DNA of 54,698 bases from Nautiliaceae bacterium (GTDB taxonomy: Bacteria > Campylobacterota > Campylobacteria > Campylobacterales > Nautiliaceae). Positions 34,366 to 43,138 of this stretch are shown one piece after another. Within the stretch, counting starts at the first letter, position 1; every line of letters begins with the position of its first letter. A program made the translations under genes and the position numbers. The notes beneath the pieces are model-generated. The model was given only the letters and a program-made list of their open reading frames with translations, was not told where the DNA came from and ran no database searches. The stretch covers positions 1-54,698 of the forward strand of contig JAMOQT010000127.1 in the NCBI GenBank assembly GCA_027063865.1, given 5' to 3'.

Positions 34366-34606
34366 TTTCTATTTCTTTTAAATGTTTTTCTATATCGGTG
34401 TGATAATTCCCTTTTTTATAATCTTCTATAACTTCTCTGTATGCAAGTTCAAGTTCGTTTTTTCTAAGCTCTTCATATCTTTCAATATCCATTACAACAA
34501 ATTTCTTTTTGCCTCTGAAGCTGATAATGATTTCGTCAAATTTTTTAAGCAGATCCTCAAAAATAGAAACCCCTCTTTTTTTTACTTCGTTTGCGGTTAT
34601 TACCAT
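34358..34606 (-). CDS. Phd/YefM-type antitoxin
   Basis: 82 residues with TANEVKKRGVSIFEDLL and KKFVVMDIERYEEL, the Phd/YefM fold, and a charged C-terminal tail that would wrap the toxin. AAAGGAACTATT precedes the ATG at 34606. It is first in the unit that continues into rimO, so its autorepression may set rimO expression unless rimO has its own promoter. Confidence 0.88.
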   Translation of the reverse strand: MVITANEVKKRGVSIFEDLLKKFDEIIISFRGKKKFVVMDIERYEELRKNELELAYREVIEDYKKGNYHTDIEKHLKEIENV

Positions 34607-34698
34607 AATAGTTCCTTTAAGAGTGTTTTTAAGAGTATTTTATAAAGTATTGTTATAAAAGTCAAATATTGAAGTTTAGCAAAAAAAGTAATATAATA

Positions 34699-34761
34699 GT
34701 GAAAGAGGGTGAAAAAAGGTGAAAATGAGCGTAGCGAACCCGGCTACTTGAAAAGTGGTGG
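34699..34761 (+). repeat. GTGAAAA word repeat and hairpin repeat, copy 2
   Basis: GTGAAAGAGG, GTGAAAAAAG, GTGAAAATGAGCGTAGCGAA then CCCGGCTACTTGAAAAGTGG. It matches 21389-21446 almost base for base in the GTGAAAATGAGCG to GTGGTGG part. It lies between the divergent toxin-antitoxin units. Confidence 0.65.
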
Positions 34762-34789
34762 TAAAAACGGAAGATAATAAGGGTTTAAA

Positions 34790-35014
34790 ATGAAAGAAAT
34801 AGTTATCAGAGTAGAAGATAATAAAGTGGAAAGTGTAGTGCAAAACATTAAAAATTCGGGAATTGAGATAGAATCAATAGATGAAGTTATAAGTTTCGAT
34901 GAAGCTAAAAAAAGAATCGCACAGGCTGTGGAAGAGTATAGAAGCGGGAATATGGAACTGATTGATGATGAGAAATTTTGGGAAGATGTAGATAATTTTA
35001 CGGATTTATTATGA
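34790..35014 (+). CDS. Antitoxin of a ParE/RelE-type pair
   Basis: 74 residues: a strand-rich N-terminus (KEIVIRVEDNKVESVVQNI), SFDEAKKRIAQAVEEYRSG and an acidic C-terminus (DDEKFWEDVDNFTDLL). Its size, acidic tail and ATGA overlap with the toxin gene support the assignment. AAGGGTTTAAA precedes the ATG. Confidence 0.78.
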   Translation: MKEIVIRVEDNKVESVVQNIKNSGIEIESIDEVISFDEAKKRIAQAVEEYRSGNMELIDDEKFWEDVDNFTDLL

Positions 35015-35286
35015 GAGTGCAAGAATCCGTAAAATTTAAAAAAAATCTTAAAAATATTTTGATATATATTTCAAGAGATAAAAAAATTGCTGCTGTAAAT
35101 TTTAAAAATAATTTAAAAAAATTAATTCAAAATTTGAAATTTATGCCTTATAAATACCGAAAATCATATTTTTACGATGATGAAAATATAAGGGATTTGA
35201 TTTTTAAGGGTTATGTTATTCCTTATCTGATAGATAAAGAAAAAATTATAATTCTTGATATTTTCAAATGGAGGGAGAATGAATAA
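35011..35286 (+). CDS. ParE/RelE-superfamily toxin
   Basis: 91 residues, basic: VKFKKNLKNILIYISRDKKIAA, MPYKYRKSYFYDDENIRDLI, FKGYVIPYLIDKEKIIILDIFKWR. This fits the ParE-type toxin fold (helical N-terminal half and beta C-terminal half). It overlaps its antitoxin by four bases and the next small gene by eight bases. Confidence 0.83.
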   Translation: MRVQESVKFKKNLKNILIYISRDKKIAAVNFKNNLKKLIQNLKFMPYKYRKSYFYDDENIRDLIFKGYVIPYLIDKEKIIILDIFKWRENE

Positions 35287-35518
35287 ATTAGGATTAATAG
35301 CCGGGCTTGTTTTGACGATTATAGGAATGTATAATATTGATAAAATTATAATGCCGACGCTTGATTATTTCGGGAAATATATTTTTTTTGTGGCGATAAA
35401 TGTTTTTGTATTTTGGGTGTTGTGGATATTTTATAAAAAGTTTAAGGGCAATTTGAAGATTTTAATGCCTCTGATATGGGGTGTTGTAATACTGCTGATA
35501 GGGATTAAGTTGGCGTAA
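35279..35518 (+). CDS. Small membrane protein of unknown function
   Basis: 79 residues, three predicted membrane helices (LGLIAGLVLTIIGMY, IFFVAINVFVFWVLWIFY, ILMPLIWGVVILLIGIKLA). GGAGGGAGA gives the ribosome site for the ATG at 35279, which lies in the end of the toxin gene. It could be a toxin-associated membrane protein or an unrelated gene; no family is recognised. Confidence 0.65.
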   Translation: MNKLGLIAGLVLTIIGMYNIDKIIMPTLDYFGKYIFFVAINVFVFWVLWIFYKKFKGNLKILMPLIWGVVILLIGIKLA

Positions 35519-35531
35519 TGAAAGGTTGTAA

Positions 35532-37055
35532 ATGAAAAAATTACCGATAGGGATACAGACATTAAAAGAAATAATAACGGGTAATTATATTTATATAGAT
35601 AAAACCTCATACGCATTGGAAATAATAGAAAATTACAAATACGTATTTCTCTCCCGCCCTAGGAGATTTGGAAAATCATTATTTCTTGATACGTTAAAAG
35701 AGATATTTGAAGGAAATAAAGAGCTTTTTGAGGGATTATATATTTACGATAAGTATGATTTTAAAGAATATCCCGTTATAAAGATAAGCTGGGGTGGTAA
35801 TTTTGATGAGACTGAGAAACTGATAAAACGGGCGATGTTTATTTTAAAAAACAATCAGGAGAGATTGGGGGTAAAGTGTGAGAGCGATACACCGGAAGAA
35901 TTTTTTGCAGAGCTTATACAAAAGAGTTATAAAAAATATCAAAAGCCCGTAGTGGTATTGATAGACGAATACGACAAACCTATATTTGACAATCTGCAAA
36001 ATAAAGAGGTAGCATTAAAAAACAGGGATTTTTTAAGAGGGTTTTACGTTCAGATAAAAGAGAGTGATGAATATATGAAGTTTGCATTTTTAACAGGTAT
36101 AACCAAATTTGCAAAAGCGTCAATATTCAGCGGACTTAATAACCTTGTGGATATATCGTTAAGGGAGAAATACGCTTCAATATGCGGTTATACCCAAAAA
36201 GATGTTGAGAGTGAATTTAAAGAGCATTTAAAAGGAGCAGATTTAGAAAAAGTAAAAGAGTGGTATAACGGGTATAATTTTTTAGGGGAGAGTGTGTATA
36301 ATCCTTTTGACATACTACAGTTTATAGATAACGGCTTTGTTTTTAAAAACTACTGGTGGAACAGCGGGCAGAGTCTTGGGATATTCAAAGAAGTTACAAG
36401 TGGGAGATATTATATCCCCGAGCTTGAAAACCTTAAAGTAAACGAGACGGCGTTTGATACGGTGGATGTGGAGAATTTTTCACTTGAGGCGCTTCTTTTT
36501 CAGGGAGGGTATCTGACAATTGACAGAGTAATTTATGATGAAGATTTTGATATGTATGAATATAAATTAAAAATTCCAAATAAAGAGATACAAAAAAGCT
36601 TAAACGAACTTTTTTTGAATTTTTTAACAGACGGTTATAAAGTAGATAAACATTCAATAATGGAAGCTTTGCGCGGTGCCGATTTTGAAAAAATGAAAGA
36701 TGCTCTGTATTCTCTTTTTGCATCCATTCCATACAACAACTACACAAATAACAACATATCGGTATATGAGGGATATTATGCGAGTGTGGTATATGCATAT
36801 CTGGCGTCTCTTGGTGTAAAGATAATAGCCGAAGACGTTACAAACAGGGGTAGGATAGACATAAGCGTGTTTTTTAAAGATAAAATTTATATAATAGAAT
36901 TTAAAGTAGGAGATGAAGACGCCCTAAAACAGATAAAAGAAAAAAAATACTACGAAAAATATCTAACCGAAAAAAAAGAGATTTATCTAATCGGTATAAA
37001 TTTCGATGAAGAAAAAAGAAATATAAGCAAATTTGAATGGGAGAGGGTTAAATGA
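35532..37055 (+). CDS. AAA-ATPase-like protein with C-terminal PD-(D/E)XK nuclease-like domain
   Basis: 507 residues. The N-terminus (LPIGIQTLKEIITGNYIYIDKT, then FLSRPRRFGKSLFLDTL with a P-loop-like RRFGKS) and VVLIDEYDKPI are the AAA-ATPase_like (PF09820) signature. The C-terminus, GRIDISVFF and IYIIEFKVG, has the D..ExK core of the PDDEXK_9 family (PF08011). These multicopy proteins are common in anaerobes and their role is unproven. The stop overlaps the next gene start (ATGA), so the surface protein gene is translationally coupled. Confidence 0.9.
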   Translation: MKKLPIGIQTLKEIITGNYIYIDKTSYALEIIENYKYVFLSRPRRFGKSLFLDTLKEIFEGNKELFEGLYIYDKYDFKEYPVIKISWGGNFDETEKLIKRAMFILKNNQERLGVKCESDTPEEFFAELIQKSYKKYQKPVVVLIDEYDKPIFDNLQNKEVALKNRDFLRGFYVQIKESDEYMKFAFLTGITKFAKASIFSGLNNLVDISLREKYASICGYTQKDVESEFKEHLKGADLEKVKEWYNGYNFLGESVYNPFDILQFIDNGFVFKNYWWNSGQSLGIFKEVTSGRYYIPELENLKVNETAFDTVDVENFSLEALLFQGGYLTIDRVIYDEDFDMYEYKLKIPNKEIQKSLNELFLNFLTDGYKVDKHSIMEALRGADFEKMKDALYSLFASIPYNNYTNNNISVYEGYYASVVYAYLASLGVKIIAEDVTNRGRIDISVFFKDKIYIIEFKVGDEDALKQIKEKKYYEKYLTEKKEIYLIGINFDEEKRNISKFEWERVK

Positions 37056-40000
37056 AAAAAATATTGTTTTTTTTGGTGTTAATGGGCTCTTTATTAAATG
37101 CTAAGACTTTGGTAGTTGATAATGATCCGAAATGTGTTTTATTTATATGTCAAGATTGTAAAGGAAATATAATAACACCTTTTTATTTCCCATATTCTAA
37201 AGTTCAAGATGCAATAAATGATGCAAATGCGGGTGATATTATTGAAATATGTAACGGACAGTATGATGAAAGTGTTTTAATTCCGGACAATAAAAACGGT
37301 TTAACCCTAAAAGCAGCGGAAGATGATCCTGATGTAATAATCAAATCATCTGACAAAGGAATTAGTGTTAGTCAAAACACTAAGGGACTGACACTGGAAA
37401 ATATCAAAATTTTTTCCAAAAAAGACGGGGTTTATTTTAACGGTAATGCAGGGGATGTTAATTTTACCAATGTTGTTATTCAAAACGAAAACGGTTATAT
37501 ATTATATACGAAAAATCCTCCCGCAAATAGTTTAAATATCGATAATAGTACTTTGATATCGAAAGACGGTGGTATAAAGTTTTCGACAAATAACGGAGTT
37601 AGTATAACGGACAGTAATATTACGGCTTTTTTGACTACAATAGACACGTCCGGGACATTAAAAATACAAAACAGTGAAATAAATTCAACTTCCTCAAATG
37701 CTTTGACGTTTAAGAGCTCAAATAATCCGAAAATAGACAATTCAACGATAAATGCTGAAGATTACGGTATATATTTATATAATATAAACGATTGGCAAAT
37801 TACCAATACTACAATCCATTCAAATTCAAAATACGCAATATACGCCGATGGAGGTAATAATAACTTTAAAATGGACTCTATTCATATTTCAGGTAACAAA
37901 GGTGCATATATCCGTGGTGGAAGCGGCGGAAAAATACTAAATAGCTGTTTTACGGGTATAACTAACGATGGATTAGTCGGAAGTCATGACCAGCTAACGG
38001 TAAAGGATAACTGTTTTATCAATATTGGCGGATATGAAGCCAATTTTAGCGGTAATAATTTGAATTTTAACGGTAACTATTGGGAAGATAAAGATTGGGC
38101 TGGCGGTGTTAATGATACTGAGCCTCTTAATAGTTGTCCTAATGATTGTGACAACAGCAGTGAAAATTTAAATCAATGTTTTTTTGATAATTTTAACAGG
38201 AGTGAATTAGGCGATAAATGGAAAATAATAAAATCAAAAAATTATACGCCAAATATTCAAAATGGAAAATTATACTTGACAAATAACAGTAAAGCTATTT
38301 CATCCGGAGTTACTTTGATAGGAAAATTTCCGGCAAAAGATAATTACGTAATTGTTGAATTTGAAGAAAATGCGTATGGTAAAAGCGGTACTGAAGGAGC
38401 GGACGGGGTTGCTGTTGTGTTATCGAATGCTTCTGTTGATCCTGTTGCCGGAGCGTTTGGAGGTTCTCTTGGATATGCCCCAAAGGATACTATTGCTTGT
38501 GATGAACCTGATGGATGTCCGGGATTTGCGGGAGGATGGCTTGGAATAGGACTTGATGAGTATGGAAACTTTTCTAATCCGACAGAAGGTAGGGAAGAAG
38601 GACCAGGCAGAAAACCTGACAGTGTTGCAATAAGAGGTAAAGGAAATGGATTAAAAGGATATAAATATATTGGCGGGACAGAATCTTTAAGTCCGGGAAT
38701 TGATGATAATTGGAATTATAATAATAACGAAAATAATAATATATTTACTTCTAATTCTGCCTTGCATTATAAATATAAAATTGTAATTGATACAAGAAAT
38801 AATAAAACTTTAATAAAAGTATATAGAGATACTGGTAATGGTTATGAATTGTTAATTAAAACAGATGCCAGCAGTAACGGCGAGCCTCCGGAATATTTTA
38901 AATTAAGTTTAACCGGTTCCACAGGCGATGCGAATAATTATCATACTTTTGATGATATTAATATTTCTGCTTTGGATTGTGGAACTTTGGGACAACAAGA
39001 AGAGACTAAAACATACAAATTCGACGCATGGGATACGTTTAGGGATGAAACAGACAAAAATATTTCAACAAAAATAGTAAATAAAGAATTTAATTTGACT
39101 TTGGCTGAATATAACGGAAGTGCTTATAATGATGATTTTAACGGAACGGTTTGCAGCATTCTTTTTGATGAAGATACCAAAAATAAAATAAGTGAGTGGA
39201 ATGCAACGTATTGGAGAAATAACGATGATATCAATAAAACAAATATATCTTTTAAAGTAACAAAAGCCGTAAAAAAAGCAAAAGTTTATATGTATTGGAT
39301 TGAAAACAGTTATGAAACAAATGACAGCTGTAGAGGACTTTTTAATCATGAAAATAACGAAACAAACTCAACTGATAATTTTGCAATTCGTCCCGAAAGA
39401 TTTAGTATAAGTATAAGTTCTTCTCATTTTTATGCAGGAGAGGATTTTAATATCACATTTAAAGCTTTAGACAATAGTGGCAAGCCATCTGAGGATTATA
39501 ATGAAAGCAAAAGCGCCAATTCTTTTGAGGTAAATGCAACAGAGATAAAATCGGGTTGTATAACGGGAACTTTTAACCTGAGTGATTTTAATTTTAGCAA
39601 CGGAATTGCAAACAATGTAGATGCAAATTATAGTGAAGTGGGCGAGATAAATATAACTCTAAAAGAGATAAATGGCAGTGAATTTGCCAACGTGGACAGT
39701 GATGATACGAACGATAGCGATAGGCTTATAACCCCATATACAAAGCAAATCATTGTCAATCCTTATGAGATAAATGTTACAGAGGGTAATTTAAGCGGAG
39801 TTTTTGATCCGAGTTCAAGTCGTTGGATATATATGGATAGCAACTTAAGTGAATTAAATGTTACGGCAAATGTGACAATATCGGTTAATAATAAACAACA
39901 TCAAACACTTTATGATTTTAACAGTAGTTGTTATGCTAAAGATATAAATGTTACATTTTATTATGATGTTAACAATACAAATAGCGATGTCAATCTAACT

Positions 40001-40777
40001 TATGAAGGTAATTTAGCAAACTTTAATAAATCAATTGGAGATATAAACAAGACTCTTCAAATTCCGGCTTCACATTTTACAACAAACGGTGAAACTAACG
40101 AAAGTTATAGTTTCAACATAGACAGAAATATTTCAAATCCACTTAATCCCGTTTATATAAATTTAAAGGAAATAAACATAACTGGCGGAAATGCAAAAAA
40201 CAAAAACGCAAAAACAATCGAAAGCAATGCAACATTTTATTACGGTAATCTCGCATTAGACGATGTAGTAACCACAAAAAATGAATTTAATAAAACTTTT
40301 AATTTTATTTTGTATGATGAGAATGAAAGCGATACTTTAATACCTAATGGGGCGAAAGAGATAAAATACAACTGGTATGAAAACCTATATCATCAGAAAA
40401 AAGACGGAGATGTTAATGAGAGTGAAATAGTGGTGAGCAGAGATTATAAAGCTTCAAATGCAATAAGTGGGGTTGATGTATCGGTTGATCAGGTTGAAAA
40501 AGGGGTTATTACTTTTAAAATATCAAGAAACGATTCAAATGTTAAATTTGCGGTTATTCATCTTTTAAGCCCGAATCTAAAATGGCTTTGGTATTCAAAA
40601 TTCGGAGATGAATATAATGTTTCGGATGATTCGAGTTGCCTTAATCATTTTTGTTTTACAATAACCTGGCAAAATGCAGACCAAACTGGAGAGGTTGGAA
40701 GCGGTGATTTTCATGGAACGGAGGCAAATGTTACAGATACTAATTCGACTAAAAGGGGAGTGAAAATATTTAGGTAA
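37052..40777 (+). CDS. Large secreted MshQ-like surface protein (beta-helix, lectin-like and DUF6701-like regions)
   Basis: 1241 residues. A signal peptide (MKKILFFLVLMGSLLNA) is followed by a right-handed beta-helix region at about 40-360 (many N-x-T/S-I strands). A concanavalin-like region at about 375-660 starts CFFDNFNRSELGDKWKI, and the end contains FAIRPERFSISISSSHFYAG, like the DUF6701 region of MshQ proteins of MSHA pilus clusters. It is rich in Asn, Asp and Ser. There is no C-terminal membrane anchor. MshQ-type proteins sit in MSHA pilus operons, and a pilus operon begins at 44.2 kb. A surface adhesin is likely; the ligand is unknown. Confidence 0.75.
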   Translation: MKKILFFLVLMGSLLNAKTLVVDNDPKCVLFICQDCKGNIITPFYFPYSKVQDAINDANAGDIIEICNGQYDESVLIPDNKNGLTLKAAEDDPDVIIKSSDKGISVSQNTKGLTLENIKIFSKKDGVYFNGNAGDVNFTNVVIQNENGYILYTKNPPANSLNIDNSTLISKDGGIKFSTNNGVSITDSNITAFLTTIDTSGTLKIQNSEINSTSSNALTFKSSNNPKIDNSTINAEDYGIYLYNINDWQITNTTIHSNSKYAIYADGGNNNFKMDSIHISGNKGAYIRGGSGGKILNSCFTGITNDGLVGSHDQLTVKDNCFINIGGYEANFSGNNLNFNGNYWEDKDWAGGVNDTEPLNSCPNDCDNSSENLNQCFFDNFNRSELGDKWKIIKSKNYTPNIQNGKLYLTNNSKAISSGVTLIGKFPAKDNYVIVEFEENAYGKSGTEGADGVAVVLSNASVDPVAGAFGGSLGYAPKDTIACDEPDGCPGFAGGWLGIGLDEYGNFSNPTEGREEGPGRKPDSVAIRGKGNGLKGYKYIGGTESLSPGIDDNWNYNNNENNNIFTSNSALHYKYKIVIDTRNNKTLIKVYRDTGNGYELLIKTDASSNGEPPEYFKLSLTGSTGDANNYHTFDDINISALDCGTLGQQEETKTYKFDAWDTFRDETDKNISTKIVNKEFNLTLAEYNGSAYNDDFNGTVCSILFDEDTKNKISEWNATYWRNNDDINKTNISFKVTKAVKKAKVYMYWIENSYETNDSCRGLFNHENNETNSTDNFAIRPERFSISISSSHFYAGEDFNITFKALDNSGKPSEDYNESKSANSFEVNATEIKSGCITGTFNLSDFNFSNGIANNVDANYSEVGEINITLKEINGSEFANVDSDDTNDSDRLITPYTKQIIVNPYEINVTEGNLSGVFDPSSSRWIYMDSNLSELNVTANVTISVNNKQHQTLYDFNSSCYAKDINVTFYYDVNNTNSDVNLTYEGNLANFNKSIGDINKTLQIPASHFTTNGETNESYSFNIDRNISNPLNPVYINLKEINITGGNAKNKNAKTIESNATFYYGNLALDDVVTTKNEFNKTFNFILYDENESDTLIPNGAKEIKYNWYENLYHQKKDGDVNESEIVVSRDYKASNAISGVDVSVDQVEKGVITFKISRNDSNVKFAVIHLLSPNLKWLWYSKFGDEYNVSDDSSCLNHFCFTITWQNADQTGEVGSGDFHGTEANVTDTNSTKRGVKIFR

Positions 40778-40822
40778 TTGAGAATGGAGAAAGGAGAATT
40801 GATTCTGGATTATAGATTTTAG

Positions 40823-40828
40823 TATAAT
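40823..40828 (+). promoter_or_regulatory. -10 promoter of the coiled-coil protein gene at 40854
   Basis: TATAAT preceded by TTTTAG, 25 bp before the ATG and followed by AAAGGAG. Confidence 0.6.
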
Positions 40829-40853
40829 ATAAAAATTTATTAAAGGAGCTTTG

Positions 40854-41243
40854 ATGCAATACTCTTTGCCAAGGGATGCTTTTGAAATATTAAGAGAAAC
40901 CTTTAACTCTAAAGAAAAAGCGGAAAAGTTTGCTAAAGCTATAGAGGAGATAGTGAATTTTGCACGGCAAAAAGCAAAAGATGAAATAACGGAGAAAAAA
41001 GAATATTTAAAAATAGAATTAAAAGAAGAGCTTAAAAAAGAATTGGTTACAAGAGAGCTTTTTGAAGAAAGATTTAAAAGTATAGATGAAAGATTTAAAA
41101 GTATAGATGAAAGATTTAAAAGCATAGATGAAAGATTTAAGATGCTTGATTTTAAAATAAACATTTTAATAGCTTTGACTTTAATCGTTATAACATTTGC
41201 CAATCCTACATTTGTTGAGCTAGTGAAAAATTTGTTTAAATAA
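40854..41243 (+). CDS. Membrane-anchored coiled-coil protein with ERFKSID tandem repeats
   Basis: 129 residues: N-terminus [17 protein letters not shown], a long charged coiled coil, three perfect ERFKSID heptads, and a C-terminal membrane helix ([15 protein letters not shown]). It is a paralogue of the protein at 44932 (N-terminal PRD-x-F, coiled coil, C-terminal helix with F-x-NP). The build recalls DUF1640/Bdr-type coiled-coil proteins; no function is known. AAAGGAG and a clear -10 give it its own promoter. It is convergent with panC, overlapping it by eight bases. Confidence 0.85.
   Translation: MQYSLPRDAFEILRETFNSKEKAEKFAKAIEEIVNFARQKAKDEITEKKEYLKIELKEELKKELVTRELFEERFKSIDERFKSIDERFKSIDERFKMLDFKINILIALTLIVITFANPTFVELVKNLFK
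41067..41141 (+). repeat. 21-bp in-frame tandem repeat (three and a half units)
   Basis: GAAAGATTTAAAAGTATAGA-T at 41067-41087, the identical unit at 41088-41108, one with a single change (AGC for AGT) at 41109-41129, and a partial fourth. Each unit adds one heptad of coiled coil, so length changes keep the frame and heptad phase. Confidence 0.9.
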
Positions 41244-42054
41244 AAATATTATCGATAAGCCTTGTGCTACCTACTTTTGCGGCGATTAGGATAATTGTAT
41301 TTCCCGGTTTTATTTCGTTTATATAATTAAAATCCCTATCCACAAAAGCAATATACTGAAGTTCGTCAACGTCTAAAATTTCAATCATCTCTTTTTTAAT
41401 TTTTTCAATATTGTTTGTTTTAGAAGACAGTTTGGCAGCTCTTTTTAACGCTTTACTGATACTCAGTGCTCTTTTTCTCTCTTCTTCGCTTAGGTAAATG
41501 TTCCTGCTTGAAAGTGCAAGACCGTCTTTTTCTCTTTTGGTTTCACATTCCACTATTTCGATATTAAAAAAGAAATTATCAACCATCTGTTTAATCAGAT
41601 ACAGCTGTTGGGCGTCTTTTTTGCCAAAATATGCGCGGGTAGGGCGGATGATATTAAAAAGCTTGTTTACAACCTGCAGCACTCCGTCGAAATGTCCGGG
41701 ACGGTTAAAACCTTCGAGGATGTAACCTTTTACTTTAGGGGCTTTGATTAAAACTTCATCGTTTGTATACATATTTTCGGGAGCAGGGGTAAATACTGCG
41801 TCAACTCCGGCTCTGCGGCAAATTTCAAAATCGGCTTCGAGACGTCTTGGGTATTTGTCTAAATCTTCTCCCGGTAGAAACTGGGTGGGGTTTACGAAAA
41901 TAGACACTATTACAAAATCGTTTTCCTCTCTTGCTTTTTCTATCAAACTTAAATGCCCTTCGTGTAAAGCGCCCATAGTCGGGACGAATCCTACACTGCC
42001 GTTTAGTGTTTTTCTATATGTTATTGCTTCGCTTGGGGAATTTAAAATTTTCAT
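41236..42054 (-). CDS. panC: Pantothenate synthetase PanC
   Basis: 272 residues: [56 protein letters not shown] and ALSSRNIYL. It joins pantoate and beta-alanine with ATP. AAGGAGCCTT precedes the ATG. The upstream region (42067-42105) has ACAGTATACAGTATTC words. It is convergent with the coiled-coil gene. Confidence 0.95.
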   Translation of the reverse strand: MKILNSPSEAITYRKTLNGSVGFVPTMGALHEGHLSLIEKAREENDFVIVSIFVNPTQFLPGEDLDKYPRRLEADFEICRRAGVDAVFTPAPENMYTNDEVLIKAPKVKGYILEGFNRPGHFDGVLQVVNKLFNIIRPTRAYFGKKDAQQLYLIKQMVDNFFFNIEIVECETKREKDGLALSSRNIYLSEEERKRALSISKALKRAAKLSSKTNNIEKIKKEMIEILDVDELQYIAFVDRDFNYINEIKPGNTIILIAAKVGSTRLIDNIFI

Positions 42055-42066
42055 AAGGCTCCTTTT

Positions 42067-42104
42067 AGTAAACAGTATACAGTATTCAGAGAACAGTTTT
42101 TTAG
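42067..42104. repeat. ACTGTATACTG word repeat, left arm flanking the S23-type gene
   Basis: TAAACAGTATACAGTATTCA and GAACAGTTTTTT; its complement AAAAAACTG..CTGTATACTG resembles 42449-42486 on the other side of the gene, so the S23 gene is flanked by inverted related repeats. Confidence 0.5.
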
Positions 42105-42105
42105 T

Positions 42106-42111
42106 TATAAT
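42106..42111 (+). promoter_or_regulatory. -10 element of the S23-type gene, likely leaderless
   Basis: TATAAT ends seven bases before the ATG at 42118, so the first transcribed base would be at or next to the start codon, and no ribosome site is present. The overlapping ATTATA (42110-42115) reads TATAAT on the minus strand and could serve panC. Confidence 0.5.
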
Positions 42112-42117
42112 TATATT

Positions 42118-42462
42118 ATGAAATGCATAAATTTAAAAGTTTGGAAAAGAAGCTGTAGATTAAGTGCAGATATTTATGTTTATTTTAAAAATTGTAAAGA
42201 TTTCGGTTTTAAAGATCAAATTACCCGTGCTTCTTTATCAGTAGCAAGCAATATTGCAGAAGGAATTGAAAAAGATTCAAAAAAGGAAATTAAAAGATTT
42301 CTAAATATTGTACAAGGCTCAATAGCCGAAACTATTACACAGATATATATTGGAATGGAAATTAATTATATTAAAAAAGAAATCGGGTTTAAATGGATAA
42401 AAGAGTATGAAGAAATTTTAAAAATGATATCGTCTTTAAAAAAAACTTTTACTGAAAACTGA
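42118..42462 (+). CDS. Four-helix-bundle protein of the S23/23S rRNA-intervening-sequence family
   Basis: 114 residues: the pattern [36 protein letters not shown] and [16 protein letters not shown] matches the S23/IVP family. These proteins are found within intervening sequences of 23S rRNA genes or as free genes; the structurally related Avd protein works with diversity-generating retroelements. No rRNA gene or reverse transcriptase is in this window. The C-terminus (KKTFTEN) merges into ACTGAAAACTG words. A nearby -10 suggests a leaderless mRNA. Confidence 0.88.
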   Translation: MKCINLKVWKRSCRLSADIYVYFKNCKDFGFKDQITRASLSVASNIAEGIEKDSKKEIKRFLNIVQGSIAETITQIYIGMEINYIKKEIGFKWIKEYEEILKMISSLKKTFTEN

Positions 42463-42486
42463 AAACTGTATACTGAAAACTAAAAG
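42449..42486 (+). repeat. ACTGAAAACTGTATACTG word repeat, right arm
   Basis: Begins inside the last codons of the S23-type gene, contains ACTGAAAACTGAAAACTGTA and TACTGAAAACT, and ends next to the AAAAGGATAAAA ribosome site of the MntA-like gene. Inverted relative of 42067-42104. Confidence 0.5.
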
Positions 42487-42493
42487 GATAAAA

Positions 42494-42799
42494 ATGGAGC
42501 CAAAAGAATATATTAAGTTGCTGAAAAAACTGAAAAACAGATATAAAGGAATAAAATTAATTGCTATGGTAGGCTCTGCGGCAAGAGGCGAAATGAGAGA
42601 AACAAGCGATATAGATATATTGTATCAAATTGATGATGCTTTTTTGTATGAAGTGGATCCTTTAGAGTTTTTTACTTATTTAAATGAAATAAAAAGTAAT
42701 ATTGAAAAAGAATTGGGTAAAAAAGTCGATTTGATTGATGTGAGTACACTTAATTCTATTGCTAAAAAATATATGCTTAAAGATAAAATAGATGTGTGA
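42494..42799 (+). CDS. mntA: MntA-type nucleotidyltransferase antitoxin
   Basis: 101 residues. GSAARGEMRETSDIDI is the GS-x10-DxD motif (Gly27-Ser28, Asp39, Asp41) of minimal nucleotidyltransferases. In the MntA-HepT system the antitoxin AMPylates a Tyr of the HEPN toxin. AAAAGGATAAAA precedes the ATG. The stop overlaps the hepT start by eight bases. Confidence 0.9.
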   Translation: MEPKEYIKLLKKLKNRYKGIKLIAMVGSAARGEMRETSDIDILYQIDDAFLYEVDPLEFFTYLNEIKSNIEKELGKKVDLIDVSTLNSIAKKYMLKDKIDV

Positions 42800-43136
42800 A
42801 AAAATAGAATTTGTATTGCAAAGGATTGATTTTATATTTCAAACCGTTGAACAGGCCGGATATGTTACGAAAGCTTTGGATGATGAAGTTACATATAGAG
42901 CTGCAATTTTGATGCATTTATCACAGATTGGGGAAGAGATGAATAAAATAGATGTTAAAATTCTTTCGAAAATGGATTTACTTTCAGATGCAAAAGGTGC
43001 GTATGATGTCAGAAATTTTATAGTTCATAGTTATGAAGGGGTGAATTTGGCGTTGGTTGAGAGAATAATAAAAGAAAAACTGCCTGTTTTGAAAAATAAA
43101 TTTTATAAATATTTAAAAGAAAACTGTAAAGGATAA
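42792..43136 (+). CDS. hepT: HepT-type HEPN ribonuclease toxin (DUF86)
   Basis: 114 residues, all helical, with the HEPN active-site motif R-x4-H-x-Y as Arg74, His79, Tyr81 (RNFIVHSY). The Tyr is the AMPylation target in studied pairs. It overlaps mntA and is followed by prfB after only two bases; the prfB ribosome site AAAGGAT is inside the end of hepT, so RF2 synthesis is linked to this pair. Confidence 0.9.
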   Translation: MCEKIEFVLQRIDFIFQTVEQAGYVTKALDDEVTYRAAILMHLSQIGEEMNKIDVKILSKMDLLSDAKGAYDVRNFIVHSYEGVNLALVERIIKEKLPVLKNKFYKYLKENCKG

Positions 43137-43138
43137 AA

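Noticed and set aside
42118-42462. Diversity-generating retroelement (Avd-like protein)
   Set aside because: No reverse transcriptase, template repeat or variable repeat is present; the protein fits the wider S23 family.
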